Assembly (NCBI GenBank): GCA_016791365.1
Contig: JAEUMT010000026.1
Location: forward strand, 1 to 64,000
Origin: Hyphomonadaceae bacterium
Lineage (GTDB): Bacteria > Pseudomonadota > Alphaproteobacteria > Caulobacterales > Aquidulcibacteraceae
Direction of reading: 5' to 3'
DNA length: 64,000 bases
Shown: piece by piece, positions 1 to 7,455 of the stretch
Layout of the letters: every line of letters begins with the position of its first letter
Numbering within the stretch: position 1 is the first letter of the stretch
Program-made: the position numbers and the translations under genes
Notes under the pieces: model-generated
Database searches by the model: none
Told to the model about the DNA's origin: nothing
Seen by the model: only the letters and a program-made list of their open reading frames with translations

Positions 1-37
1 GCTCCAACGCAGCATAGCGAAGGCGAGGGGTAACGTC

Positions 38-1222
38 ATGCTGCGTGTACTACTGGCTGCGGCGCTCGCGGTTTTCGCAACGTCAGCGCAGGCGCAGACG
101 CTCCATCCGCTTGCGCCGCAACCCGTAGGGGTCGCCTGGCCTGGCGCGGATTGGGAGACGGCGCCGCCGCCTGCCGATGTTGACCGGCCGGCGTTTGATC
201 TTGCGGTCACAGAAGTTTTCGCTGGCGTGCATCCGCTGATGCAGGAGACGCGCGCTGTTGTGATCATTCAAAGCGGGCGGATTGTCTTCGAGCGCTACGC
301 GGACGGTTACACCCGCGACACGCGACTCAATTCCTGGTCGATGGGAAAATCGTTTACGCACGCGCTTGTTGGCGCGGCGGTGCTGCAAGGCCGGGTGAGC
401 ATTGATACGCCGATGGGCAATCCGGCATGGCGCGCAGGCGATCGCCGCGCATCGATCACATGGCGTCAGTGGCTGCAGATGGTCGATGGGCTCGATTATC
501 AGGAGAGCGCCGCTGACATCGCGAACGCCGGCAATGCGCGCATGCTGTTCGGCGACGGGCGGCGTGATGTCATTCGCTGGGCCGCGGCGCGGCCGTTGCT
601 TCACGATCCGGGCGTGCATTGGAACTACACGTCAGCAGGGACGATGCTGACCGCCGATGCGCTGACACGCGTGATCGTCCCAAATCCGCGCGACGCGAAT
701 GATCGCCGCGCGCAAATGCGCGCTTGGATGAACACCGCGCTGTTCGATCGGATTGGCGCTCATCCGGTTGTCGAGTTCGATCCGCAGGGAACGTTCTATG
801 GCAGCTCGCTCTTTTGGGCGACCGGCCGCGACTATGCCCGCTTCGGTTATCTCTATCTGCGCGATGGGGTGTGGAATGGTCAGCGCGTATTGCCCGAGGG
901 CTGGGTTGATTTCGGCCGCACGCCCGGGCCGGCGCAAAACACGGACACGTACGGCGCACAATGGTGGCTCACACCGCCGAGTGGCGAGGGCCGCCCGTCG
1001 CGCTCGCTGATCGTGAATCCCGATCTGACCGACGCCTTTTCCGCGCAAGGCCATGAAGGGCAGATCATAGTCGTCGTGCCGTCAAAGGATTTCGTTCTGG
1101 TGCGTCTCGGCCGCTTTGACGGCGGCGGCGAAGCATGGAATGCGATGGGTGATTGGGCAGGACGCTTGATCGGCGCGTTCGGCGACCGCCCGCAATCTGG
1201 AGGAAGCAGCAATGTCCGATGA
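38..1222 (+). CDS. Exported serine hydrolase, class C beta-lactamase-like
   Basis: Predicted periplasmic serine hydrolase of the beta-lactamase/penicillin-binding fold (class C and esterase relatives); the substrate is unknown. A signal peptide covers about residues 1-19 and ends SAQA. The nucleophile motif SxxK is S101-M-G-K104, inside NSWSMGKSFTHAL. The tyrosine motif reads Y197-T-S199, where many relatives have YxN, and an HEG near residue 343 probably takes the third-motif position. The 394-residue length is normal for the family. ATG 38 has GAGGGG seven bases upstream. The next ORF overlaps its 3' end by 11 bases, so the two are probably co-transcribed. The class is secure; true beta-lactamase activity cannot be claimed. 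Confidence 0.85.
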   Translation: MLRVLLAAALAVFATSAQAQTLHPLAPQPVGVAWPGADWETAPPPADVDRPAFDLAVTEVFAGVHPLMQETRAVVIIQSGRIVFERYADGYTRDTRLNSWSMGKSFTHALVGAAVLQGRVSIDTPMGNPAWRAGDRRASITWRQWLQMVDGLDYQESAADIANAGNARMLFGDGRRDVIRWAAARPLLHDPGVHWNYTSAGTMLTADALTRVIVPNPRDANDRRAQMRAWMNTALFDRIGAHPVVEFDPQGTFYGSSLFWATGRDYARFGYLYLRDGVWNGQRVLPEGWVDFGRTPGPAQNTDTYGAQWWLTPPSGEGRPSRSLIVNPDLTDAFSAQGHEGQIIVVVPSKDFVLVRLGRFDGGGEAWNAMGDWAGRLIGAFGDRPQSGGSSNVR

Positions 1223-1496
1223 TGGCCGCGAGCTGAAAACAGAATGCGCGAAGAAGCTTCGCGAAGCCGGCTTTAAATACCTTGCCGCTGAGCTTGAGTT
1301 CGGTTCACTTTCAGGGCTCGCCAAGGATGAGCCGTTCTTCCTGCTGTGTGGCCGCGACCGCTTGGCGCCGACGGCGATCAAGGCGTGGATAGAAGCCGCG
1401 CGGATGTCGAATGTGCCCGATCACAAGCTCGAACGGGCGCACGAGACAATCGAGGCGATCGAAGGCTGGCCCGGCGACCGGCACTATCCCGACTGA
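1212..1496 (+). CDS. Small hypothetical protein, 94 aa
   Basis: I do not recognise this soluble protein. It is helical and charged, with no signal peptide or membrane segment. Its ATG lies inside the end of the serine hydrolase gene (11-base overlap) and is preceded by GGAGG ('ctggaggaagcagcaatg'), a good ribosome site, which supports translation and coupling to the upstream gene. It ends at 1496, directly abutting the stop of a convergent minus-strand gene. Residues include two cysteines (near 13 and 46) that form no obvious metal motif. Confidence 0.65.
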   Translation: MSDDGRELKTECAKKLREAGFKYLAAELEFGSLSGLAKDEPFFLLCGRDRLAPTAIKAWIEAARMSNVPDHKLERAHETIEAIEGWPGDRHYPD

Positions 1497-1847
1497 TCAG
1501 GCGTTGTGAATAGCGGCGTGAACGCGGTCGAGCTGCCGGTAGAGCACCGGGCGCATGTCATCGTTGCGCCCGCGAAGCGCCGATGCCGCGAACGCCGAAA
1601 GTTCTTGCGCCGCTTCGTGCTCGCCTTGCGCGGCCGCAATTGAAGCAACCGCAAGCGCGCGATCAGAGAGTGAGGCGGCCATGGGGCCGCGCGCGTCGAG
1701 GATGCGCATGCGCAATTGACGCAAAGCGGTGTTCAGGGGCGGGACATGTCCGGCATAATTGTAGCGGCGACGCTCGCGCACGCGCATGCCGCCCAGCTTA
1801 CGCCGGCGGTCAGGCCCGAAATAGCTCTCGTGATCGACCCACAACAT
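1497..1847 (-). CDS. Hypothetical protein with N-terminal GPDRRR motif
   Basis: Not assigned to a named family. The protein begins MLWVDHESYFGPDRRRK, a basic GPDRRR motif that I have seen at the start of small uncharacterised alphaproteobacterial proteins. An arginine-rich stretch and an alanine-rich helical C-terminal half follow (about residues 50-116). I chose the ATG at 1847 (116 aa); a GTG at 1880 would add 11 residues. It converges with the 94-residue gene with no gap. No signal peptide or membrane segment is visible. Confidence 0.6.
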   Translation of the reverse strand: MLWVDHESYFGPDRRRKLGGMRVRERRRYNYAGHVPPLNTALRQLRMRILDARGPMAASLSDRALAVASIAAAQGEHEAAQELSAFAASALRGRNDDMRPVLYRQLDRVHAAIHNA

Positions 1848-1967
1848 CTTCGCCACATCGCCGCAAATGCGCGGCGGCACTTTCTAGTCCGTCAGATAGT
1901 ACATGAGTGCGCTTAATGAAGGCGCAACGTTCGCTGCTCTCGCAGCGCCGTGGTGAATGGGCGTTAG

Positions 1968-2471
1968 CTATTTGCGCCGCCAATGTTCATCCAGGCCGCG
2001 CGTTTGCGTGTGTTCAAAGCCCAGGCTGCGCGCCAGAGCCTTGGATGCGTCATTGCGGATGTCGATGCTGGCTTCGAATGACGCCGCGCCGCTGGTGCGC
2101 AGCGCATTGATCATCGCGGTTACCGCTTCTTTGCCATAGCCGCGTCGCCACATGCGTGGATCAAATGAATAGCCAATCTCGACGTGATCGTCTGGCTTTA
2201 CCGTCGCTTCGATCATGCCAATGCCCACGCCGGTTTCGCGAATCCAAACTGTCCAGTTAAGCCACTGATCGTCGCGGTCTTGGGCGGTTTCCTGGACAAC
2301 GCGCCTGAAACGCTCCTCGATATCCGCCACGTTTTGCGGCGGATTGCGTGGGAGATAGGTGTACATTGCGGGATTGCGCAGCGCGTCGAACATCGCTGCC
2401 GCATCTTCAATGCGCGTGCGCCGCAATTCCAGGCGTGGTGTAAGAATCGACCCGCCGGCAATCTCGAGCAT
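1968..2471 (-). CDS. GNAT family N-acetyltransferase (RimJ/RimL-like)
   Basis: Acetyl-CoA dependent N-acetyltransferase of the GNAT fold, 167 residues. The N-terminus has the RimJ/RimL pattern 'LTPRLELRRTRIEDAAAMF'. The acetyl-CoA binding region is around RRGYGKEAV (about residues 108-116), followed by an N-D-A-S-x-x-x-x-x-x-LGF stretch typical of the C-terminal half. The acceptor could be a small molecule, an antibiotic or a protein N-terminus; nothing here decides this. Its ATG overlaps the TGA of gluQ by one base (TGATG), so it is probably translated by coupling from gluQ. Confidence 0.85.
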   Translation of the reverse strand: MLEIAGGSILTPRLELRRTRIEDAAAMFDALRNPAMYTYLPRNPPQNVADIEERFRRVVQETAQDRDDQWLNWTVWIRETGVGIGMIEATVKPDDHVEIGYSFDPRMWRRGYGKEAVTAMINALRTSGAASFEASIDIRNDASKALARSLGFEHTQTRGLDEHWRRK

Positions 2472-3301
2472 CAGAGTCCGACCATGGCGCGCACTTCGGC
2501 TGGTGTGCGGCCCGCTTCGCGCAGCGACCGCAATGTCGCCGCCTGATCGCGCTTCGCCAGGCGCTTGCCGTCCTCGCCGACGATCAGGCGGTGATGGCGG
2601 TAAACCGGTTGGGGAAGCTCCAATAATTTCTGCAGCAATACGTGCAGGTGCGCGGCTTCGCGCAAATCCTCGCCGCGGATCACATGCGTTACACCTTGCA
2701 GCGCATCGTCAAGTACGGAGGCGAGGTGATAACTCGTGCCGAAATCCTTGCGCGCCAGCACGACATCGCCGTGCTGCTCCGGCGCGGCGCGCACCAGGCC
2801 AGTCTCGTCTTCGAACACCAAGGAGAAGTACGCCGATCCCAACGCGGCGCGCGCCTTCTTCAAGGAAAGCCGCCACGCAAAAGCTTCGCCGGCCGCAAGC
2901 CTCGCCGCTTCGTCCGCGGGTGCGAGCGCCTCGCCGCGAAACGCTTCTTCGGTTTCGCCGTGCGGCGCGGAGGCGATGGCTTCGGCGATTTCCTTGCGCG
3001 TCAGAAAGCAGCGATAGACCAGTTGGCGTTCCACGAGGCCGCTCAGCGCTGCTTCATATTCCGCCATGTGCTTTGATTGCCTGCGCACCGGCTCTTCCCA
3101 GCGCAGGCCAAGCCAGGCGAGGTCCTCCAGAATGGCGGCATCGAATTCAGGGCGTACGCGGCCTTGATCGATGTCTTCGATGCGCAGCACGAAGCGTCCG
3201 CCCGCTGCTTGCGCGGCGTCAAACGCCGTCAACGCCGAAAAGGCGTGGCCCAAGTGCAAATAGCCGGTGGGTGAAGGCGCAAAGCGGGTGACGAAACTCA
3301 T
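2471..3301 (-). CDS. gluQ: Glutamyl-Q tRNA(Asp) synthetase
   Basis: Truncated class I glutamyl-tRNA synthetase paralogue that activates glutamate and attaches it to queuosine in tRNA(Asp) in the cytoplasm. The HIGH motif is HLGH (residues 16-19) after FAPSPTGY, and the KMSKS-like loop is KRLAKRD (about 246-252). At 276 residues it lacks the anticodon-binding domain of GltX, which is diagnostic. The zinc-binding cysteines of the E. coli enzyme are not conserved: only one Cys remains, in LVYRCFLTR, so this copy probably binds no structural zinc. It diverges from the hydrolase gene at 3350 with 48 bases between starts. Confidence 0.93.
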   Translation of the reverse strand: MSFVTRFAPSPTGYLHLGHAFSALTAFDAAQAAGGRFVLRIEDIDQGRVRPEFDAAILEDLAWLGLRWEEPVRRQSKHMAEYEAALSGLVERQLVYRCFLTRKEIAEAIASAPHGETEEAFRGEALAPADEAARLAAGEAFAWRLSLKKARAALGSAYFSLVFEDETGLVRAAPEQHGDVVLARKDFGTSYHLASVLDDALQGVTHVIRGEDLREAAHLHVLLQKLLELPQPVYRHHRLIVGEDGKRLAKRDQAATLRSLREAGRTPAEVRAMVGL

Positions 3302-3349
3302 GCCGGAGGAGGCTACCGCTCAGCGCCCTGAGCCGCTACCTAGCGCACC

Positions 3350-4027
3350 ATGACTCTGTTCCTCGATGGGCCCCGGATGCCGCCCGCGCGCGGCGGCAAG
3401 CCAGATTCCCTGGTGATCTTTCTCCACGGCTATGGATCGAATGGCGCCGATCTCATTTCGCTCGCGCCTTATTGGGCTGAGGCGTTGCCGGGCACGGCGT
3501 TTGTTTCGCCGAACGCGATCGAGCCCGTGCCTATGGCGCCGGGCGGCTATCAGTGGTTTGCGATCAGCAATCTGGATCCGATGCTGATGGAGCAGGGCGC
3601 GAAATCGGCGGCGCCATCGGTGGATCGTTTCATTGATCGCGAAATGGAAAAGTACGGCCTGACGCCGGATCGCGTCGCGCTCGTTGGGTTTAGCCAGGGC
3701 ACGATGATGGCGCTGCATGTTGGCCTGCGCCGCGAGACGCAGATCGCGGGCATTCTTGGCTTTTCAGGCGTGCTGGTTGGCGCACGCACATTGAAAGAAC
3801 AGATGCGCTCGAAGCCGCCGGTCCTGCTCGTCCACGGCGACCGCGATCCGACGATACCGATTCCCGCAATGTTCGAGTCGGCGGAGGCTTTGGCGGCGTC
3901 GGATCATGGCGCGCAGTGGCACGTTTCGTATGGGGTACCGCATTCAATCGGCCCGGATGGCCTTGAGCTTGGTGGGGAGTTTCTCGCCATGTGCTTGAAA
4001 ACCAAGGGATTGGTGAGCGCGCGCTGA
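3350..4027 (+). CDS. Alpha/beta hydrolase, phospholipase/carboxylesterase type
   Basis: Cytosolic alpha/beta hydrolase of the carboxylesterase/lysophospholipase (Abhydrolase_2) family, 225 residues. The oxyanion region is FLHGYGSNG (about 24-32). The nucleophile elbow is GFSQG with S115, the acid is D166 in HGDRDPTIP, and the base is H198 in VPHSI, a complete triad in the expected order. No signal peptide. Substrates of relatives are short acyl esters or lysophospholipids; the true one here is unknown. It is followed by a 175-base gap holding a likely promoter for the HNH gene. Confidence 0.9.
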   Translation: MTLFLDGPRMPPARGGKPDSLVIFLHGYGSNGADLISLAPYWAEALPGTAFVSPNAIEPVPMAPGGYQWFAISNLDPMLMEQGAKSAAPSVDRFIDREMEKYGLTPDRVALVGFSQGTMMALHVGLRRETQIAGILGFSGVLVGARTLKEQMRSKPPVLLVHGDRDPTIPIPAMFESAEALAASDHGAQWHVSYGVPHSIGPDGLELGGEFLAMCLKTKGLVSAR

Positions 4028-4110
4028 GGATTTTGGGTCACGTGGCCCGAGTGTCACGAAGCTGTCGCCCCAAATCAGATAAAGCTCGTTCCCAACGGCG
4101 GCGCGGCGTG

Positions 4111-4119
4111 TGCTATACT
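4111..4119 (+). promoter_or_regulatory. Extended -10 promoter candidate for the HNH gene
   Basis: TGCTATACT matches an extended -10 (TGn-TATACT) about 84 bases upstream of the HNH endonuclease ATG. No convincing -35 is seen 16-18 bases upstream, which is tolerated at extended -10 promoters. Seen in sequence; activity is inferred. Confidence 0.4.
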
Positions 4120-4202
4120 GCGACGCAGAGAAGGAGAGGCGTCTTCAGTTCAAGCGTGATCCGTCACCAGATTCTTGAGCGGCTGCATTGGAGCGGCCGC
4201 CA

Positions 4203-4763
4203 ATGAACGTTTCCAGCGCTCCTCTCGCGGGCTTTCCGGCGCTGGTTTTGAACGCCGATTTCCGCCCGCTATCGTATTATCCGCTGTCGTTGTGGCCTTG
4301 GCAGGAAGCGGTGAAGGCCGTCTTCCTCGAGCGCGTTGATGTCGTTGCGCACTACGACCATGTGATCCATTCGCCATCGCTTGAGATGCGGCTGCCGAGC
4401 GTGATCTCGCTCCGAGACTACGTGCATCAGGACCGCCCGCCGGCGTTCACGCGGTTCAACGTGTTCCTGCGCGATGGCTTCGCGTGCCAGTATTGCGGCT
4501 CGCCCGACGATCTCACGTTCGACCATGTGCTTCCGCGCTCAAAGGGCGGGCGCACGACTTGGGAAAACATCGTCGCCGCGTGTGCGCCGTGCAATTTGAA
4601 GAAGGGCGGCAAGTACGCCCACCATTCCGGCATGCGGCCATTCAAGCGTCCGCGCCGTCCGACGATGCACGAGCTGCAACATGTCGGCCGCCGTTTCCCG
4701 CCGCACCATTTGCACGAAAGCTGGATGGACTATCTGTATTGGGACGTCGAACTCGACGCTTAA
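4203..4763 (+). CDS. HNH endonuclease domain protein
   Basis: A 186-residue protein of the housekeeping-type HNH family that is widespread in alphaproteobacteria. The zinc/HNH core reads CQYCG, then FDHVLPRSKGG, then the N of TWENIV, then CAPCNLKKGG: two CxxC zinc pairs flanking the His-Asn-His-type ββα-metal site. The N-terminal 80 residues (LNADFRPLSYYPLSLW) are conserved in this family. GGAG at 4190-4193, nine bases before ATG 4203, fixes this start over an in-frame TTG at 4188. No restriction or phage genes adjoin it, so I read it as a chromosomal nuclease of unknown role. Confidence 0.88.
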   Translation: MNVSSAPLAGFPALVLNADFRPLSYYPLSLWPWQEAVKAVFLERVDVVAHYDHVIHSPSLEMRLPSVISLRDYVHQDRPPAFTRFNVFLRDGFACQYCGSPDDLTFDHVLPRSKGGRTTWENIVAACAPCNLKKGGKYAHHSGMRPFKRPRRPTMHELQHVGRRFPPHHLHESWMDYLYWDVELDA

Positions 4764-4766
4764 GTG

Positions 4767-5000
4767 TCACGCGATCCGGTCGGCCCATTTCATCATTTCA
4801 GCATCCAGTGGCGCGCGAATGGTTCGGCGCTCTTGCGCGCATGGTTCGCGTTCCGCGCGGGCGAACATCGGTTCGGTTTCTAAGTAGGCGCGCGCTTCGG
4901 CTGTGATTCGCGCGACGGCTTGCGTGGGCGAGACGCCGCTTGAGGTCAGCGCCAACACCAGCGCGGCGGCCGCCGCACCCAAGGATTGTGCGAGATTCAT
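4767..5000 (-). CDS. Small exported hypothetical protein, 77 aa
   Basis: A short protein whose first 22-25 residues form a signal-peptide-like hydrophobic stretch (MNLAQSLGAAAAALVLALTS). The mature part is charged, with one Cys (REPCAQERR). I do not recognise a family. It converges with the HNH gene, with 3 bases between the stops. Coding is supported by the signal peptide and position; expression is unproven. Confidence 0.5.
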   Translation of the reverse strand: MNLAQSLGAAAAALVLALTSSGVSPTQAVARITAEARAYLETEPMFARAEREPCAQERRTIRAPLDAEMMKWADRIA

Positions 5001-5112
5001 CGTCTTCCCCCGATTGGCCCCGGCTCAGGGCGGCTCGTGGGGAGGCTTATGGGCGTGCTTCTTTGCGCCTATTGGTCGGCGTTGAAACAAAGCTGAAATG
5101 TAGCGAGAGAGC

Positions 5113-5268
5113 TTAGTTGAAGCCCGCGGATATGGCTTCGAAGATCGGGATCAGGCGATCTCCGACCGAGGTCACCGCGGCAATGATGACCATGCCGATC
5201 AGTGACGCGACGAGGGCGTATTCAATCGAGGTCGCGCCGCGTTCGTCGCGAAGGAAGGTGACCATCAT
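5113..5268 (-). CDS. Flp/Fap-type pilin subunit
   Basis: A 51-residue type IVb (Flp) prepilin. A short basic leader (MMVTFLRDERG) is followed by the cleavage motif G11-ATSIEY, with the conserved Glu at mature position 5 and Tyr at 6, then a hydrophobic helix ALVASLIGMVIIAAV. Known relatives assemble into adhesive Tad/Flp pili after processing by a CpaA/TadV peptidase. No other tad/cpa gene is in the window, so this is an orphan subunit. Its ATG overlaps the mutT TGA as ATGA, implying coupled translation with mutT. It is easily missed because of its size. Confidence 0.85.
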   Translation of the reverse strand: MMVTFLRDERGATSIEYALVASLIGMVIIAAVTSVGDRLIPIFEAISAGFN

Positions 5269-5711
5269 GCGGCGTTCCGTTCGATCAGGCGGTTGACGAG
5301 GACGACATCGGCCGGCGGCATTTCATGCGCGCGCAGCTCCGCCGGTTGGACCCATTTTGCGGCTTGCGCGGAATTGGGGTCGAGTTTGATCACGCCGCCA
5401 AATTTCGTGGCGACGTAAAGCGGCATCAGAAGATGGAAATCCGGATACGCGTGCGAAGCAAACGCGAACGGATCGAGAGCATCAGGCTCCACGGTCAAAT
5501 CCAGCTCCTCTTTCAGCTCCCGGACGAGTGCTTGCTCGGGCGCTTCTCCCAGTTCGACCTTGCCTCCAGGAAACTCCCAAAGCCCGCCGAGCTGCTTGTG
5601 TGCGGGGCGCTGTGTGATGAGCACGCGACCCGATGAATCTATCAAAGCGGCAGCCGCCACTAAAAGCAGCCGCCGCGTTGAAGGACCACTATCGCTGGTT
5701 TGCATAAACAT
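5265..5711 (-). CDS. mutT: 8-oxo-dGTP diphosphatase, Nudix (MutT)
   Basis: Nudix hydrolase of 148 residues that probably sanitises oxidised dGTP before it is used in replication. The Nudix box is complete: GGKVELGEAPEQALVRELKEEL (GX5EX7REUXEE pattern), preceded by GGLWEFP, the typical MutT sequence. The conserved acceptor pocket region 'FPDFHLLM' has the form YPDFHLLMPLY. MutT-type Nudix genes are found close to argJ and secA in related bacteria, as here. Start ATG 5711 lacks a clear ribosome site, and ATG 5705 is an alternative. Confidence 0.85.
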   Translation of the reverse strand: MFMQTSDSGPSTRRLLLVAAAALIDSSGRVLITQRPAHKQLGGLWEFPGGKVELGEAPEQALVRELKEELDLTVEPDALDPFAFASHAYPDFHLLMPLYVATKFGGVIKLDPNSAQAAKWVQPAELRAHEMPPADVVLVNRLIERNAA

Positions 5712-5765
5712 CCGGTGAGGCAGGGTGGTTGATACGCGTTAGGTATAGCAACCCTTTTAGCGCCT

Positions 5766-6365
5766 CTAGGACGTTGGCAAGCCTTCTTCCTTGAGGGTTT
5801 GCTGCACGGCCGGGCGGGCGCGGATGCGCTCGAAATAGGTGTTGAGCTTCGCAGATAGGGGCACGCCGAACAGTCTCGCCCAGTTCAAGACGACGTAGGC
5901 GTAAGCGTCGGCGACCGTGAATTGGCCGAGCAAATAGTCCTTGTCGCCCAGCTTCTGCTCAAGAAGTTTATAGCGGTTCACCAAGTTTGCTTTTGCCGCT
6001 TCCTTCACCTCGTCCGGGTTTGGCTTGAAGAGGGGGCCTGTGCCCTTGTGCAATTCGGTGGCGATGAAGTTCAGCGTCTCCAGGAAGCGCCAGCGTTGCG
6101 GGCCTTCCGTGATTGCGAGGTTCGCTGACGGGTTTTGGGCCGCGAGGTATTGCAACAGCACTTGCGCTTCCGTCAGCACCTCGCCGTTATCAAGCTCAAG
6201 GGCCGGCACGGCGCCTTGCGGATTTATGGTGTAGAAATCCTTGCCGCTCTCGGTGGTGCGCTGCGCCCCGAACGTGACTTTATCCAACTTCGCATCGAGC
6301 CCAGCCTCGCGAATAATGATGTGCGGGCCGAGTGAGCAGGCGCCGGGTACGTAATAGAGATTCAT
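5766..6365 (-). CDS. Glutathione S-transferase (beta-class, GstA-like)
   Basis: Bacterial glutathione transferase of 199 residues. The thioredoxin-like N-terminal domain begins MNLYYVPGACSLGPHI; the Cys at position 10 is the beta-class catalytic cysteine and lies in the usual YxxGxCSL motif. NPQGAVPALELDNGE holds the cis-proline, and LTEAQVLLQYLA the Ser/Glu-like glutathione contacts. The all-helical C-terminal domain follows. ATG 6365 is chosen because GGAGAA lies upstream and the family starts there; the open frame runs further to 6503. It conjugates or reduces electrophiles in the cytoplasm; the natural substrate is unknown. Confidence 0.92.
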   Translation of the reverse strand: MNLYYVPGACSLGPHIIIREAGLDAKLDKVTFGAQRTTESGKDFYTINPQGAVPALELDNGEVLTEAQVLLQYLAAQNPSANLAITEGPQRWRFLETLNFIATELHKGTGPLFKPNPDEVKEAAKANLVNRYKLLEQKLGDKDYLLGQFTVADAYAYVVLNWARLFGVPLSAKLNTYFERIRARPAVQQTLKEEGLPTS

Positions 6366-6550
6366 GGGAGGTTCTCCGCGAACTGATCGGCCTGAATTAG
6401 CCCACGGATCGAGAGCCTCAAGTGTCACTCGTGTGCCTGATCTTGCGTTCGACGCCGCGAACCGCCCGCCGGATAGGAGCATATTGATCCGGATCAATTC
6501 CATCTGCCGTGGGCGGGTGAAGCTGTCGCCATCGCTGAAGGAGTCGACCC

Positions 6551-6679
6551 ATGTATCAGGGCGAAATGCTTTCCAGGCTTCGTTTAGATCAGCCTGATCG
6601 CGCTTGGGTCACGGCGGTTCTTGGGGTGTGGGCGATGGCGTTGGCCTCCCTCGCGCTCGGCTCCACGCTGTTCGCCTGA
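6551..6679 (+). CDS. 42-aa predicted single-pass membrane peptide
   Basis: A small ORF starting ATG TAT CAG with an excellent ribosome site, AAGGAG at 6538-6543, seven bases before the ATG. The product has a charged N-terminus (MYQGEMLSRLRLDQPDR) and one hydrophobic segment (VTAVLGVWAMALASLALGS, about residues 20-38). Its TGA (6677-6679) is five bases before a TTG that is the most plausible start of the DUF2189 membrane protein, in a different frame. I infer translational coupling. I do not recognise a family. Confidence 0.55.
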   Translation: MYQGEMLSRLRLDQPDRAWVTAVLGVWAMALASLALGSTLFA

Positions 6680-6684
6680 ACGCG

Positions 6685-7455
6685 TTGCGGATCGTCAACG
6701 CCATCAGGTTCGCCGCACCGGTGCGGTGGTTGAAGCTGGGCTTCCAGGATGTCCTGGCGGCGCCGGCGCCAAATCTCGTTTACGGCGCGCTCGTCGCTTT
6801 GCTGAGTTTCGGCATCTGGCGGGCGCTGATCGAGACGGATTTGGCGTTTTGGGCGCTGAGCCTGAGCTGTGGCTTTGTCTTCGTGGCGCCGATCCTTGCC
6901 ATGGGTCTCTACGAAGCGGGGCGCGCCCTTGAGCACAAGGAGAAGCCGGAACTGAGCCGCATGCTTCTCGTGCGCAGCGCGATGCGGGCGGACGTCTATT
7001 ATCTCGGTGTCACGCTGCTGTTCATTTATCTGTTCTGGGGACGCGTGGCGCAGCTTGTCTATGGGCTTTCGACCTATCGCTTGCACAGGACCGTGCCGGA
7101 ATTCCTATCCTTCGCGTTCAACACCGCCGAAGGGCACGCGATGATGATTGGAGGCACGATCGTCGGTGGCGTGATGGCGTTCTTCACGTTCGCGATCTCA
7201 GTGGTGTCGACGCCGATGCTCATGGATCAGCGCAGCAACATGTTTGAAGCCGTGTTCACCAGCCTGCGCGCCGTCTCAAAGAATTTCGGGCCGCTTTTGT
7301 TTTGGGCGGCGCTGATCACCGCGCTTCTGATCTTGTGTGCGCTAACGTCGTGGCTGGCGCTGGTTTTCGTTTTCCCATGGTTGGGCTTGGCGAGCTGGCG
7401 CGCGTACCGGGATATCGTTGGTGAAGATGCGGCGGCAGTGGCGCGCGGCGCCTAG
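6685..7455 (+). CDS. DUF2189 family integral membrane protein
   Basis: Polytopic inner-membrane protein of about 256 residues with roughly six hydrophobic segments. The stretch PVRWLKLGFQDVLAAP near the N-terminus, followed by NLVYGALVALLSFG, is the signature start of DUF2189, and 'VSTPMLMDQ' plus 'LPWLGLASW'-like residues appear further on. Function in the family is unknown. The open frame extends upstream to TTG 6604, but family alignment and the small upstream ORF favour TTG 6685, probably reached by coupling. It converges with argJ, overlapping its stop by four bases. Confidence 0.8.
   Translation: MRIVNAIRFAAPVRWLKLGFQDVLAAPAPNLVYGALVALLSFGIWRALIETDLAFWALSLSCGFVFVAPILAMGLYEAGRALEHKEKPELSRMLLVRSAMRADVYYLGVTLLFIYLFWGRVAQLVYGLSTYRLHRTVPEFLSFAFNTAEGHAMMIGGTIVGGVMAFFTFAISVVSTPMLMDQRSNMFEAVFTSLRAVSKNFGPLLFWAALITALLILCALTSWLALVFVFPWLGLASWRAYRDIVGEDAAAVARGA

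Noticed and set aside
2359..3291. 310-codon plus-strand ORF over gluQ
   Set aside because: Antisense to gluQ, whose HIGH and KMSKS motifs are intact; the product is Arg/Pro-rich with no family match.
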